The notes under the pieces were generated by a model, which had not been told where the DNA came from, did not search any database, and saw only the letters and a program-made list of their open reading frames with translations. The translations under genes were made by a program, and so were the position numbers. Positions 8,667-15,948 of a DNA stretch of 34,594 nucleotides are shown here, piece by piece. The DNA is taken from positions 1 through 34,594 of the forward strand of contig JAZODA010000064.1 in NCBI GenBank assembly GCA_045596745.1, written 5' to 3'. Within the stretch, counting starts at the first letter, position 1, and each line of letters opens with the position of its first letter. The DNA comes from RGIG3009 sp045596745 (GTDB taxonomy: Bacteria; Bacillota; Clostridia; Oscillospirales; Acutalibacteraceae).

Positions 8667-9253
8667 ATTTGCCAAACAAACTTACGGTAATCCGCATTGC
8701 AATGGCGCCGCTGTTCTTGCTGCTGGCGCTGGTGGAGTTTCCGTTTCATAACCTTGTCGCAGGCGTGGTGTTCGGCGTAGCGGCGCTGACCGATATGTTT
8801 GACGGTCGCATTGCCCGTTCGCAGGGACTTATCACCAATCTGGGCAAGTTTTTGGATCCGCTGGCAGATAAAATGCTGACCACCGCGGCGTTTTTGGCGT
8901 TCCTGTCCACGGGTCATCTCGATGTGTGGGCGGTGATGATTGTGCTGACGCGCGAGTTTATGGTGACGTCGGTGCGTTTGCTCGCCGCCAAGGACGGCAC
9001 GGTGATTGCCGCCAACATCTGGGGCAAGCTCAAGACGGTGGTGCAGTTTATCGCTATTCTGTTCCAGCTGGCGGCGCTGGAGTTCGCCTCCTGGCAGGGA
9101 ACGATTCTCGCCGCGTTCGATTTGCCGAACGCGCTGTTTACCGTGCCGCTGTATATCGGCTACGGTTTGCTGTGGCTCTCGGTCGTGCTGACCGCTGTTT
9201 CGGGCGCGCAGTACGTGTGGGGACACCGCCAATATTTCTCCGCTGAAAAATAA
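8663..9253 (+). CDS. pgsA: CDP-diacylglycerol-glycerol-3-phosphate 3-phosphatidyltransferase
   Basis: This membrane enzyme makes phosphatidylglycerol phosphate, the committed step to anionic phospholipids. The 196-residue protein is hydrophobic with several membrane helices and carries the full CDP-alcohol phosphotransferase signature: Asp44, Asp47-Gly48, Ala51-Arg52, Gly61, Asp65 and Asp69 in the expected spacing. Opening NLPNKLTVIRI is typical of PgsA rather than PssA. The ATG overlaps the rimO stop (ATGA). No terminator follows; read-through would enter the T-box leader, whose terminator could also end this operon. Confidence 0.95.
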   Translation: MNLPNKLTVIRIAMAPLFLLLALVEFPFHNLVAGVVFGVAALTDMFDGRIARSQGLITNLGKFLDPLADKMLTTAAFLAFLSTGHLDVWAVMIVLTREFMVTSVRLLAAKDGTVIAANIWGKLKTVVQFIAILFQLAALEFASWQGTILAAFDLPNALFTVPLYIGYGLLWLSVVLTAVSGAQYVWGHRQYFSAEK

Positions 9254-9275
9254 GTGTGGATTTTTTCAAAAAGTC

Positions 9276-9284
9276 TGTTATAAT
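9276..9284 (+). promoter_or_regulatory. Extended -10 promoter for the cys T-box transcript
   Basis: TATAAT at 9279-9284 is preceded by TG in the extended -10 position (9276-9277). I see no good -35 at the proper distance, so the promoter may rely on the extended -10. Transcription would start near 9291. Confidence 0.65.
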
Positions 9285-9290
9285 AGTACT

Positions 9291-9530
9291 GTAAAATGCG
9301 TTGAGCGGGAGAAGTACCCGTGCAGCACCGCATCAGAGAGAAAGCGCCATCGGCTGGAAGCGCTTTCGGCGGGGCGGCGGCGAAATGCACCCGTGAGCAG
9401 GCAGGGGGAACGAACTTTCAGTATCTCTGTCCGGCTGGCACCGTTATCGGCTATCGAGTAAAATGCGAAGTGGAACCGTGTGATGAGCACCTTCGCCATG
9501 CCTGTCGGGCGTGGCGAGGGTGATTTTTTT
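9291..9530 (+). ncRNA. T-box riboswitch, cysteine specificity (UGC specifier), for cysE-cysS
   Basis: This untranslated leader senses uncharged tRNA-Cys and controls read-through into cysE-cysS. Stem I shows the AGTA and GAA loop-E elements on either side of the specifier loop, an AGAGA bulge near 9331, and a distal hairpin (GAAAGCGC paired with GCGCTTTC). The specifier triplet is TGC (Cys) at 9386-9388 in the sequence GCGAAATGCACC. A CCGTTATCG block precedes the antiterminator. The T-box bulge TGGAACC (9471-9477) is flanked by helix GCGAAG (9465-9470)/CTTCGC (9491-9496) and GTG (9478-9480)/CAC (9488-9490). The competing terminator is listed separately. The specifier matches the downstream Cys genes. 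This accounts for the whole 294-base gap between pgsA and cysE. Confidence 0.93.
9488..9530 (+). terminator. T-box regulated terminator
   Basis: A 15-pair stem (9488-9502 with 9508-9522, two G-T pairs) with loop TGTCG is followed by seven T (9524-9530). Its 5' arm contains CACCTTCGC, which is the same segment used by the antiterminator, so the two structures are mutually exclusive. Confidence 0.92.
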
Positions 9531-9547
9531 ATAAAGTTGGTGAAGCA

Positions 9548-10183
9548 ATGTTCAAACGATTCAGAGAAGATATTGCGGTTATCCGCGATAAAGACCCTGC
9601 CGCGCGTTCGGCACTGGAAATTGTGCTGTTGTACAACGGCTTTAAGGCGGTGCGCTCTTACCGCAAGGCGAACTGGTGTTACCGCCACGGACTCAAGTTT
9701 TTGGCGCGCTGGATTTCGCAGCGCTGTGTGCGCCGCACCAACATCGAAATTCATCCGGGCGCTACCATCGGCAGACGCCTGTTTATCGACCACGGCACCG
9801 GTGTGGTGATTGGTGAGACCACCATCATCGGTGACGATTGTACCCTGTATCAGGGCGTGACGCTGGGCGGTACCGGTAAGGATACCGGCAAACGTCACCC
9901 CACGCTCGGCAACCACGTGATGGTGGGCGCCGGCGCGAAGGTGCTGGGCCCCATTGTGATTCACGACAACTCGCGCATTGCCGCCGGTGCGGTGGTGCTG
10001 TCCGAAATCCCCGAAAACGCCACGGCGGTCGGTGTGCCGGCGCGTGTGGTGCGCGTGGGCGGACAGAAAGTGGTGGATCAGCTGGATCAGGTGCACGTTC
10101 CCGATCCGCTTATGCAGGAAATTGAGGCGCTGAAAGCGCGCCTTGCTGTTTTGGAGAACCAAGCAAAGGAGAAGACAACATGA
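9548..10183 (+). CDS. cysE: Serine O-acetyltransferase
   Basis: CysE transfers acetyl from acetyl-CoA to L-serine, giving O-acetylserine for cysteine synthesis in the cytoplasm. The 211-residue product is the short Gram-positive form, with an N-terminal helical domain and a left-handed beta-helix of hexapeptide repeats (from about residue 65). The active-site Asp81-His82 pair in LFIDHGTGVVIGE, the TLYQGVTLGG strand and the GAGAKVLGP segment are typical. The ribosome site is weak (GGTGA, 9539-9543). The last four bases overlap the start of cysS, and both are under the Cys T-box, so supply and charging of cysteine respond together to tRNA-Cys aminoacylation. Confidence 0.97.
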   Translation: MFKRFREDIAVIRDKDPAARSALEIVLLYNGFKAVRSYRKANWCYRHGLKFLARWISQRCVRRTNIEIHPGATIGRRLFIDHGTGVVIGETTIIGDDCTLYQGVTLGGTGKDTGKRHPTLGNHVMVGAGAKVLGPIVIHDNSRIAAGAVVLSEIPENATAVGVPARVVRVGGQKVVDQLDQVHVPDPLMQEIEALKARLAVLENQAKEKTT

Positions 10184-11574
10184 AAATCTACAACACAATG
10201 ACCCGCGAGAAAGAAGAGCTCGTCACACTGGAGGACGGTGTCGTTCACATTTACGCCTGCGGCCCGACGGTGTACAACTATATCCACATCGGTAATGCCC
10301 GCCCGCTGTGCGTGTTCGACGTACTGCGCCGCTATCTGGAGTGGCGCGGCTGGGACGTGCGCTTCGTGCAGAACTTCACCGATATCGACGACAAAATCAT
10401 CCGTCGCGCCAACGAAGAGGGCGTGGATTACAAGACGATTTCGGAGCGCTATATCGACGAGTTCAAGATTGACTCCAAGGGTCTCGGCGTGCGCGAAGCC
10501 ACGGTGCATCCCCGTGCGACGCAGGAAATCGATGAAATCATCGACATCATCCGCACGCTGGAGGAGAAGGGCTACGCCTATCGTGCCGACAACGGTGACG
10601 TCTACTTCCGCACCCGCCGCGACGAGGGCTATGGCAAGCTGTCGCATCAGCCCATTGACGATTTGGAGTCGGGCGCACGCATCGGCATCGGCGAAGAAAA
10701 AGAGGACGCACTGGACTTCGCATTGTGGAAAGCCGCGAAACCCGGTGAGCCGTTCTGGCCCTCTCCGTGGAGCGAGGGTCGCCCCGGCTGGCATATCGAA
10801 TGCTCGGCGATGGCACGCCGTTACCTCGGCACCTCCATCGACATCCACTGCGGCGGCCAGGACTTGATTTTCCCGCACCACGAAAACGAAGTGGCACAGA
10901 GCGAATGCTGCAACGAAGCGCCCTTTGCCCGCTATTGGATGCATAACGGCTACATCAACGTGGACAACAAGAAGATGTCCAAGTCGCTCGGCAACTTCTT
11001 TACCGTGCGTGACGTGGCGGAGAAGTTTGGCTACGAGCCGATTCGTTTCTTCTTGATTTCGTCTTCCTATCGCAGCCCCATCAACTACAACGACGAGAGC
11101 ATTGAGCAGGCAACGGCGGCACTGGAGCGTCTCTATAACTGCCGCAATGCGCTGGAGTTTGCGCTGAAGAACGCGCCCGCAGGCGATGTGGATGCCGCTG
11201 TGACGGCATTCTGCGACAAGCGCCGCGAGCAGTTCATCGCCGCGATGGATGACGACCTCAACACTGCCGACGGTATCGCCGCGCTGTTCGAGTTGACCAA
11301 GGATTGCAACCGTATGCTCGCCGCCGGTCAGCCGACCGAAGGCAGCTGCAAGACGGCTTTGGGTGCGTTTAACGAGCTGGCGGATGTGCTGGGTCTTCTG
11401 TACTCGCGCGAGGAGCAGGGCGACGACAGCGAAATCGAAGCCATGATTGAAGCTCGCACCAAGGCGCGTGCCGAGAAGAACTGGGCAGAGTCCGACCGTA
11501 TTCGCGATGAGCTCAAGGCGATGGGCATCGTGGTGGAGGATACGCCGCAGGGTATGAAGTGGCATCGTGCGTGA
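10180..11574 (+). CDS. cysS: Cysteinyl-tRNA synthetase
   Basis: This class I synthetase charges tRNA-Cys. The 464-residue protein begins MKIYNTMTREKEEL, has the HIGH-type motif HIGN at residues 36-39 after the zinc-ligand Cys in YACGPTVYN, the conserved WHIECSAMA and GGQDLIFPHHENE segments that hold further zinc ligands, and KMSKS at residues 265-269. The C-terminal part contains the DALR helical domain and the tRNA-binding tail ending in DTPQGMKW. It overlaps cysE by four bases and is regulated by the upstream T-box. Full length for the family. Confidence 0.98.
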   Translation: MKIYNTMTREKEELVTLEDGVVHIYACGPTVYNYIHIGNARPLCVFDVLRRYLEWRGWDVRFVQNFTDIDDKIIRRANEEGVDYKTISERYIDEFKIDSKGLGVREATVHPRATQEIDEIIDIIRTLEEKGYAYRADNGDVYFRTRRDEGYGKLSHQPIDDLESGARIGIGEEKEDALDFALWKAAKPGEPFWPSPWSEGRPGWHIECSAMARRYLGTSIDIHCGGQDLIFPHHENEVAQSECCNEAPFARYWMHNGYINVDNKKMSKSLGNFFTVRDVAEKFGYEPIRFFLISSSYRSPINYNDESIEQATAALERLYNCRNALEFALKNAPAGDVDAAVTAFCDKRREQFIAAMDDDLNTADGIAALFELTKDCNRMLAAGQPTEGSCKTALGAFNELADVLGLLYSREEQGDDSEIEAMIEARTKARAEKNWAESDRIRDELKAMGIVVEDTPQGMKWHRA

Positions 11575-11624
11575 ATAGAGGCATAGCACGCGGGCATACT
11601 ACCCTGTGAAAAGGGGGAGACTGT

Positions 11625-11837
11625 ATGCTCTCGAAATCGGAATGCATTACGATGAAGCTGCTCGGAGTACACGATACCGCCACCCGTAAAGCGGCGGCAC
11701 AGGTGCTCCGGGACATACCGGGCGTGCGCTCGGTGTCGGTGCGGCAGGATGCGGCGCGGGTGACGTTTTCTCCCGAACGCACCACCGTACCGCAGATGAC
11801 AGCGGCACTGGATGCCGCAGGATTTTCCGTAATATAA
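11625..11837 (+). CDS. Small HMA-fold protein lacking the CxxC metal site
   Basis: The 70-residue product matches the heavy-metal-associated (copper-chaperone) fold along its whole length: a first strand ITMKLLGV, a helix, then IPGVRSVSVRQDAARVTFSP, and the closing MTAALDAAGFSVI. In the usual family the loop after strand one carries MxCxxC; here that position reads GVHDTATRK, with no cysteine, so it should not bind copper in the standard way. The only Cys is residue 7, before the first strand. The ATG follows a GGGGGAG ribosome site by 6 bases. It lies 50 bases after cysS without an intervening terminator, so it is probably co-transcribed, and a strong terminator follows. Function unknown. 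Confidence 0.8.
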   Translation: MLSKSECITMKLLGVHDTATRKAAAQVLRDIPGVRSVSVRQDAARVTFSPERTTVPQMTAALDAAGFSVI

Positions 11838-11840
11838 GCC

Positions 11841-11876
11841 AAACCGACCGTCCGAAATTCGGATGGTCGGTTTTTG
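11841..11876 (+). terminator. Rho-independent terminator after cysE-cysS-HMA unit
   Basis: ACCGACCGTCCG (11843-11854) pairs with CGGATGGTCGGT (11860-11871), a 12-pair stem with one G-T pair and loop AAATT, followed by TTTTG. The stem is preceded by AA. Confidence 0.9.
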
Positions 11877-11877
11877 C

Positions 11878-11906
11878 TTGATTCCGGCGATTGGGTGTTG
11901 TATAAT
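11878..11906 (+). promoter_or_regulatory. Sigma-A type promoter of the methionine operon
   Basis: TTGATT (11878-11883) and a perfect TATAAT (11901-11906) are 17 bases apart. The -35 begins 2 bases after the T-tract of the preceding terminator. With a start near 11913 the leader to metF is under 20 bases, so no SAM or cobalamin riboswitch is present here. Confidence 0.82.
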
Positions 11907-11930
11907 GACAAGTGGAAGAAGGCGATGAAT

Positions 11931-12803
11931 ATGAAAATCACCGAACTGATGAAAAAAGAGACGCTGTCCTTGTCGTTTGAGGTATTTCCTCCCAAGACCG
12001 AGACGGCGTTTGACAGTGTGCGTACCGCGACGGAGGAAATCGCGCGGTTGCGCCCTGCATTTATGAGTGTGACTTACGGCGCAGGCGGCGGTACGAGCCG
12101 TTATACGCTGGATATTGCCAAGAATATCAAAGAGATGTACGGCGTGCCGACGCTCGCGCACCTGACCTGCGTTTCTTCCTCTCGCGAGACGGTGCGTCAG
12201 CGCATCCGGGCAATGAAGGAAGCGGGTATCGAAAATGTGATGGCGCTGCGCGGCGACATCCCCGAATCGATGCTGGACGATGACCGCAGCGCGTGGGACT
12301 ATCGGTACGCGGTGGATTTGGTGAGAGAGCTCAAAGCCGAGGGCTTTTGCATCGGCGGCGCGTGCTATCCCGAAATTCATCCCGAAAGCGAGGACCAGAA
12401 AAGCGACATTCTTCACCTGAAAGAAAAGGTGGAGGCAGGCTGCGAGTTCCTCACCACCCAGATGTTTTTTGATAACAATCTTTTGTACAACTTCCTGTAC
12501 AAAATTCGCGAAGCGGGCATTACCGTGCCTGTGATTCCCGGTGTGATGCCGATTACCAACGCCAATCAGGTGGAGCGCGCGGTCAAGCTGTCGGGTTCGT
12601 TTATGCCGCAGCGGTTCAAGAGCCTTGTGGATAAGTTTGGCGACAACCCCGATGCGATGAAGCAGGCAGGTATCGTGTACGCCACGGATCAGATTATCGA
12701 TTTGTTTGCCAACGGTATTACCAATGTGCACGTCTACTCGATGAACAAGCCTGACGTTGCCGAGCAGATTTTGTCAAATCTGTCGGCGATTTTGGGTCGA
12801 TGA
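11931..12803 (+). CDS. metF: Methylenetetrahydrofolate reductase
   Basis: This TIM-barrel enzyme reduces 5,10-methylene-THF to 5-methyl-THF, the methyl donor for methionine synthase. The 290-residue product has the family signatures SFEVFPPKTE, FMSVTYGAGGG, THL-type core (TLAHLTCVSSS) and the ALRGDIPE segment, followed by EFLTTQMFFD and VPVIPGVMPI. I choose ATG 11931 because AGAAGG (11917-11922) is 8 bases upstream; the in-frame ATG at 11925 and the earlier TTG at 11874 lie too close to, or upstream of, the ribosome site and promoter. First gene of metF-activation protein-metH; the stop overlaps the next start (ATGA). Confidence 0.96.
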   Translation: MKITELMKKETLSLSFEVFPPKTETAFDSVRTATEEIARLRPAFMSVTYGAGGGTSRYTLDIAKNIKEMYGVPTLAHLTCVSSSRETVRQRIRAMKEAGIENVMALRGDIPESMLDDDRSAWDYRYAVDLVRELKAEGFCIGGACYPEIHPESEDQKSDILHLKEKVEAGCEFLTTQMFFDNNLLYNFLYKIREAGITVPVIPGVMPITNANQVERAVKLSGSFMPQRFKSLVDKFGDNPDAMKQAGIVYATDQIIDLFANGITNVHVYSMNKPDVAEQILSNLSAILGR

Positions 12804-13402
12804 GTACGGGGTACGCGCGGTACGAGGAGCTGCCGCTCGGTGAAATGGAGGCCCTGCGCTATGCCGGTTGCCGCGAGGCGGATGCGGCGGCGCTTACACT
12901 GTTATATGATTGCTACGAAGAACTGCGTTCGTCGCTGACATATGGTGTGTGCTACACCGAGCTGCCTGTGACGGTGCGAGGGGAGACATGCGATTTCGGC
13001 GTGTTTTCGCTGCACTCCGCCGACCTTGCCGCGTATTTTGCAGGCTGTGACCGCACGGTGCTGTTTGCCGCGACGGTGGGCGTTGCCCCCGACCGTCTGA
13101 TTGCCCGTTATGCTCACACGGCACCCTCCAAAGCGCTGATGATGCAAGCACTCGGCGCGGAGCGCATTGAAGCGCTGTGCGACCGTTTTTGCGAGGATGC
13201 CGCCGCGCGGTACGGGGAGGTAGCACCGTCGCGCTTTAGCCCCGGTTACGGCGATTTGCCGCTGTCGGCGCAGCGAGAGGTGTTTCGCGTGCTGAATGGT
13301 GTGTCGAAGCTCGGTATTTGTCTCAATGACAGTTTATTAATGTCGCCAACCAAATCGGTGACGGCGTTTTTGGGTATTAAAGAAAAGAAGGCGAGAGTAT
13401 GA
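12800..13402 (+). CDS. Stand-alone methionine synthase B12-reactivation domain protein
   Basis: The 200-residue product resembles the C-terminal activation domain of cobalamin-dependent methionine synthase, which binds SAM and supports reductive remethylation of oxidised cob(II)alamin. The diagnostic part is near the C-terminus: SRFSPGYGDLPLSAQ followed by LGICLNDSLLMSPTKSVTAFLGI, corresponding to the RxSPGYPxxP and SxxMxPxxSVSG blocks of MetH. The remainder (VLFAATVGVAPDRLIARYA, and the Cys/Glu-containing EALCDRFCEDAA) fits the short clostridial version. It lies exactly between metF and metH with ATGA overlaps at both ends, and the adjacent MetH lacks this domain, so the two must act together. 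Family assignment from motifs; partner role is inference. Confidence 0.88.
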   Translation: MSTGYARYEELPLGEMEALRYAGCREADAAALTLLYDCYEELRSSLTYGVCYTELPVTVRGETCDFGVFSLHSADLAAYFAGCDRTVLFAATVGVAPDRLIARYAHTAPSKALMMQALGAERIEALCDRFCEDAAARYGEVAPSRFSPGYGDLPLSAQREVFRVLNGVSKLGICLNDSLLMSPTKSVTAFLGIKEKKARV

Positions 13403-15795
13403 CCTTTTCGGCATTCTTAAAAGAGAATATCGTCTATCTGGACGGCGGTATGGGTACGCTGCTGCAGGCGAGCGGTCTGCAGCCGGGCGAGCATCCCGAG
13501 CGGTGGAATATCAGCCACCCCGAGGTGATTACCGATATTCACCGCCGTTATTACGAGGCAGGAAGCCATGTTGTGTGCACCAACACCTTCGGCGCGAATG
13601 TGCTGAAGTTTGACAGGGCGGAGTTGGAAGACATTGTGGCGGCGGCGGTGCAGAATGCCAAAGCCGCACGCGATACCGCCGCAGGTGACCGCGCGCGGTT
13701 TGTGGCACTGGACATCGGCCCGTCGGGCAAGCTGTTGCGTCCGCTCGGCGATTTGGATTTTGAGGATGCTGTGGCGGTGTTTGCCGAGACAGTTAAGCTC
13801 GGTGTCAAGTACGGTGTCGATTTGATTGTCATCGAGACGATGAACGACAGCTACGAGACCAAAGCCGCTCTGCTGGCCGCCAAGGAAAACAGCGCGCTCC
13901 CTGTGATTGTTACCAACGCCTACGGCGCGGACGGCAAGCTGATGACAGGCGCGTCTCCGTCGGCGATGGCGGCGCTGCTTGAGGGTATGGGCGCGGACGC
14001 GATTGGCGCAAACTGCTCGCTTGGGCCGAAGCAGCTGCGTGCGGTGGCGGAGGAGCTCTTGTCGGTGGCATCCGTGCCGGTGGTGCTGAAGCCCAATGCC
14101 GGTCTGCCGCAGGTGGTGGACGGCAAGACGGTGTTTGACGTGTCTCCTGCCGATTTTGCCGAAGAACTGCGTTCGCTGATTGCCGCAGGATTGCGGGTGG
14201 CGGGCGGTTGCTGTGGCACGACGCCGGAGTATATCCGCGCGCTGACCGAGGCGACGGCGGCGATGACCCCCGTTCCGCTTTGCGATAAAGGACGGGCGGT
14301 GGTGTCCTCCTATGCACAGGCGGTGACGTTCGGCGAGGATGCACTGCTTATCGGTGAGCGCATCAATCCGACAGGCAAAAAGCGCTTCAAGCAGGCACTG
14401 CTGGATAACGAAATGGATTACCTGCTCGGCGAGGGTCTGCGCCAACAGGAGGCGGGCGCGCACATTCTGGATGTGAATGTGGGTCTGCCCGGTATTGACG
14501 AAGCGGCGATGCTGACCGCGGCGGTGTGCGAGCTGCAGGCGGTGACCGACCTGCCGTTGCAGATTGATACGGCGGACGTTACCGCGATGGAGCGCGCCCT
14601 GCGCCGTTACAATGGCAAGGCGATGGTTAACTCCGTCAACGGCAAAGCCGAGAGTATGCACGCCGTGTTTCCGCTGGTGAAAAAGTACGGCGGTCTTGTG
14701 GTGGCGCTGACGCTGGATGAAGAGGGCATCCCTGCCACGGTGGAGGGTCGCCTGGCAATCGCCGAGAAGATTGTGAAGACGGCGGCGACCTACGGCATTG
14801 ATAAGAAGGATTTGATTTTTGATACACTGACGATGGCGGTCAGTGCCGACGCCACTGCCGCGTTGGTGACGCTGGAGGCACTGCGCCGTATTCGCACCGA
14901 GCTTAAGTGCCACACTTCGCTCGGCGTGTCCAATGTATCGTTCGGTCTGCCGAACCGCGAAGCGCTCAACGGCACGTTCTTTGCGATGGCGCTGGCGAGC
15001 GGTCTGTCGGCGGCGATTATGAATCCGTTTTCCGCCGAAATGCAGAAGGTGTACCACAGCTACAAGGCGTTGTGCGGACACGATCCCAATTGCGAGGGTT
15101 ACATCCGCGCGGCGGAAACGTTTGCGACGGCGAGTGTGGCGGCGACAACCGCAACCGCATCGCTGACGGCGGCAACCGAACTGCAACAGGCGATTGTGCA
15201 CGGACTGAAGGATAAGGCGGGCGCGATGGCAACCGCACTGCTGCAGACCACGCCGCCGCTTGAGATTGTCAACGGCGAAATCATCCCTGCGCTGAACCTG
15301 GTGGGCGAGGGGTTTGAGAAAAAGACGGTGTATCTGCCGCAGCTCTTGATGAGTGCCGAGGCGGCGAAAAGCGCGTTCGAGAGCATCAAGGCGTTTGTCG
15401 CGAAAAGCGGTGCGCCGAGTGCGTCGGCAGGCCCTGTGGTGCTGGCGACGGTGAAGGGCGATATTCACGATATCGGCAAAAACATTGTGAAGCTCCTGCT
15501 GGAAAACTACGGCTTTGAGGTGATTGACCTTGGTCGTGATGTGCCGCCCGAAACGGTACTGCAGGCGGTGACCGAGCGGCATGCGCCGCTCGCGGGACTC
15601 AGCGCGCTGATGACCACAACGGTGCCTGCGATGGAAGAAACCATCGCTCTGCTCAAGGACAAAGCGCCGTGGTGCAAGGTTGTTGTGGGCGGTGCGGTGC
15701 TGACCCAAAGCTACGCCGACACCATCGGTGCCGACCATTACGCAAGCGACGCGATGGAAACGGTGCGGTATGCGGAATCGGTGATAGGATCATAA
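13399..15795 (+). CDS. metH: Cobalamin-dependent methionine synthase without activation domain
   Basis: MetH transfers methyl from 5-methyl-THF through cobalamin to homocysteine. The 798-residue product has, in order, the homocysteine-binding barrel with zinc ligands Cys206 (GANCSLGP) and Cys271-Cys272 (GGCCGTTPE), the pterin-binding barrel (from GERINPTGKKRFK, about residue 318), the helical cap, and the B12-binding Rossmann domain with DIHDIG at 688-693, where His690 is the lower cobalt ligand. It ends directly after the B12 domain, about 400 residues shorter than E. coli MetH, because the reactivation domain is encoded by the preceding gene. Its ATG overlaps that gene's stop. A terminator follows at 15801. 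Confidence 0.97.
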   Translation: MTFSAFLKENIVYLDGGMGTLLQASGLQPGEHPERWNISHPEVITDIHRRYYEAGSHVVCTNTFGANVLKFDRAELEDIVAAAVQNAKAARDTAAGDRARFVALDIGPSGKLLRPLGDLDFEDAVAVFAETVKLGVKYGVDLIVIETMNDSYETKAALLAAKENSALPVIVTNAYGADGKLMTGASPSAMAALLEGMGADAIGANCSLGPKQLRAVAEELLSVASVPVVLKPNAGLPQVVDGKTVFDVSPADFAEELRSLIAAGLRVAGGCCGTTPEYIRALTEATAAMTPVPLCDKGRAVVSSYAQAVTFGEDALLIGERINPTGKKRFKQALLDNEMDYLLGEGLRQQEAGAHILDVNVGLPGIDEAAMLTAAVCELQAVTDLPLQIDTADVTAMERALRRYNGKAMVNSVNGKAESMHAVFPLVKKYGGLVVALTLDEEGIPATVEGRLAIAEKIVKTAATYGIDKKDLIFDTLTMAVSADATAALVTLEALRRIRTELKCHTSLGVSNVSFGLPNREALNGTFFAMALASGLSAAIMNPFSAEMQKVYHSYKALCGHDPNCEGYIRAAETFATASVAATTATASLTAATELQQAIVHGLKDKAGAMATALLQTTPPLEIVNGEIIPALNLVGEGFEKKTVYLPQLLMSAEAAKSAFESIKAFVAKSGAPSASAGPVVLATVKGDIHDIGKNIVKLLLENYGFEVIDLGRDVPPETVLQAVTERHAPLAGLSALMTTTVPAMEETIALLKDKAPWCKVVVGGAVLTQSYADTIGADHYASDAMETVRYAESVIGS

Positions 15796-15800
15796 CATAG

Positions 15801-15833
15801 AAAAGCCGCCGGGATTACCGGCGGCTTTTCTTG
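15801..15833 (+). terminator. Rho-independent terminator after metH
   Basis: AAAAGCCGCCGG (15801-15812) pairs perfectly with CCGGCGGCTTTT (15818-15829), loop GATTA, followed by CTTG. The A- and T-runs would let it work on either strand. Confidence 0.92.
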
Positions 15834-15840
15834 TGAAATT

Positions 15841-15910
15841 CAACCTATGGTTGCATTTCATAAAACCATTCTGTTATACACAAAGTGCAAGCCTTGGTTT
15901 ATACTATACT
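15841..15910 (+). promoter_or_regulatory. Probable promoter/operator region of the XRE-type regulator gene
   Basis: Two overlapping TATACT boxes (15900-15905, 15905-15910) are candidate -10 elements; I find no convincing -35. AACC and GGTT half-sites recur: AACC 15842-15845 with GGTT 15849-15852, AACC 15864-15867, and GGTT 15896-15899. ATGGTT (15847-15852) and AACCAT (15864-15869) form an inverted repeat. These could be an operator for the downstream HTH protein; this is inference. Confidence 0.35.
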
Positions 15911-15948
15911 TGCAAGGTGCCTGCAATCTACGAAAGATGGTGATACTT

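Noticed and set aside
9320..9523. A 67-codon open frame in the pgsA-cysE gap
   Set aside because: The region is fully explained as a T-box leader and terminator; the frame runs through the terminator stem.
11878..11930. SAM or cobalamin riboswitch ahead of the methionine operon
   Set aside because: The promoter lies directly after the previous terminator and leaves under 20 bases of leader, too short for either riboswitch.
13417..15738. A 773-codon open frame on the minus strand opposite metH
   Set aside because: Shadow of metH: low-complexity His/Arg/Gln translation, no recognisable motif and no promoter or ribosome site.
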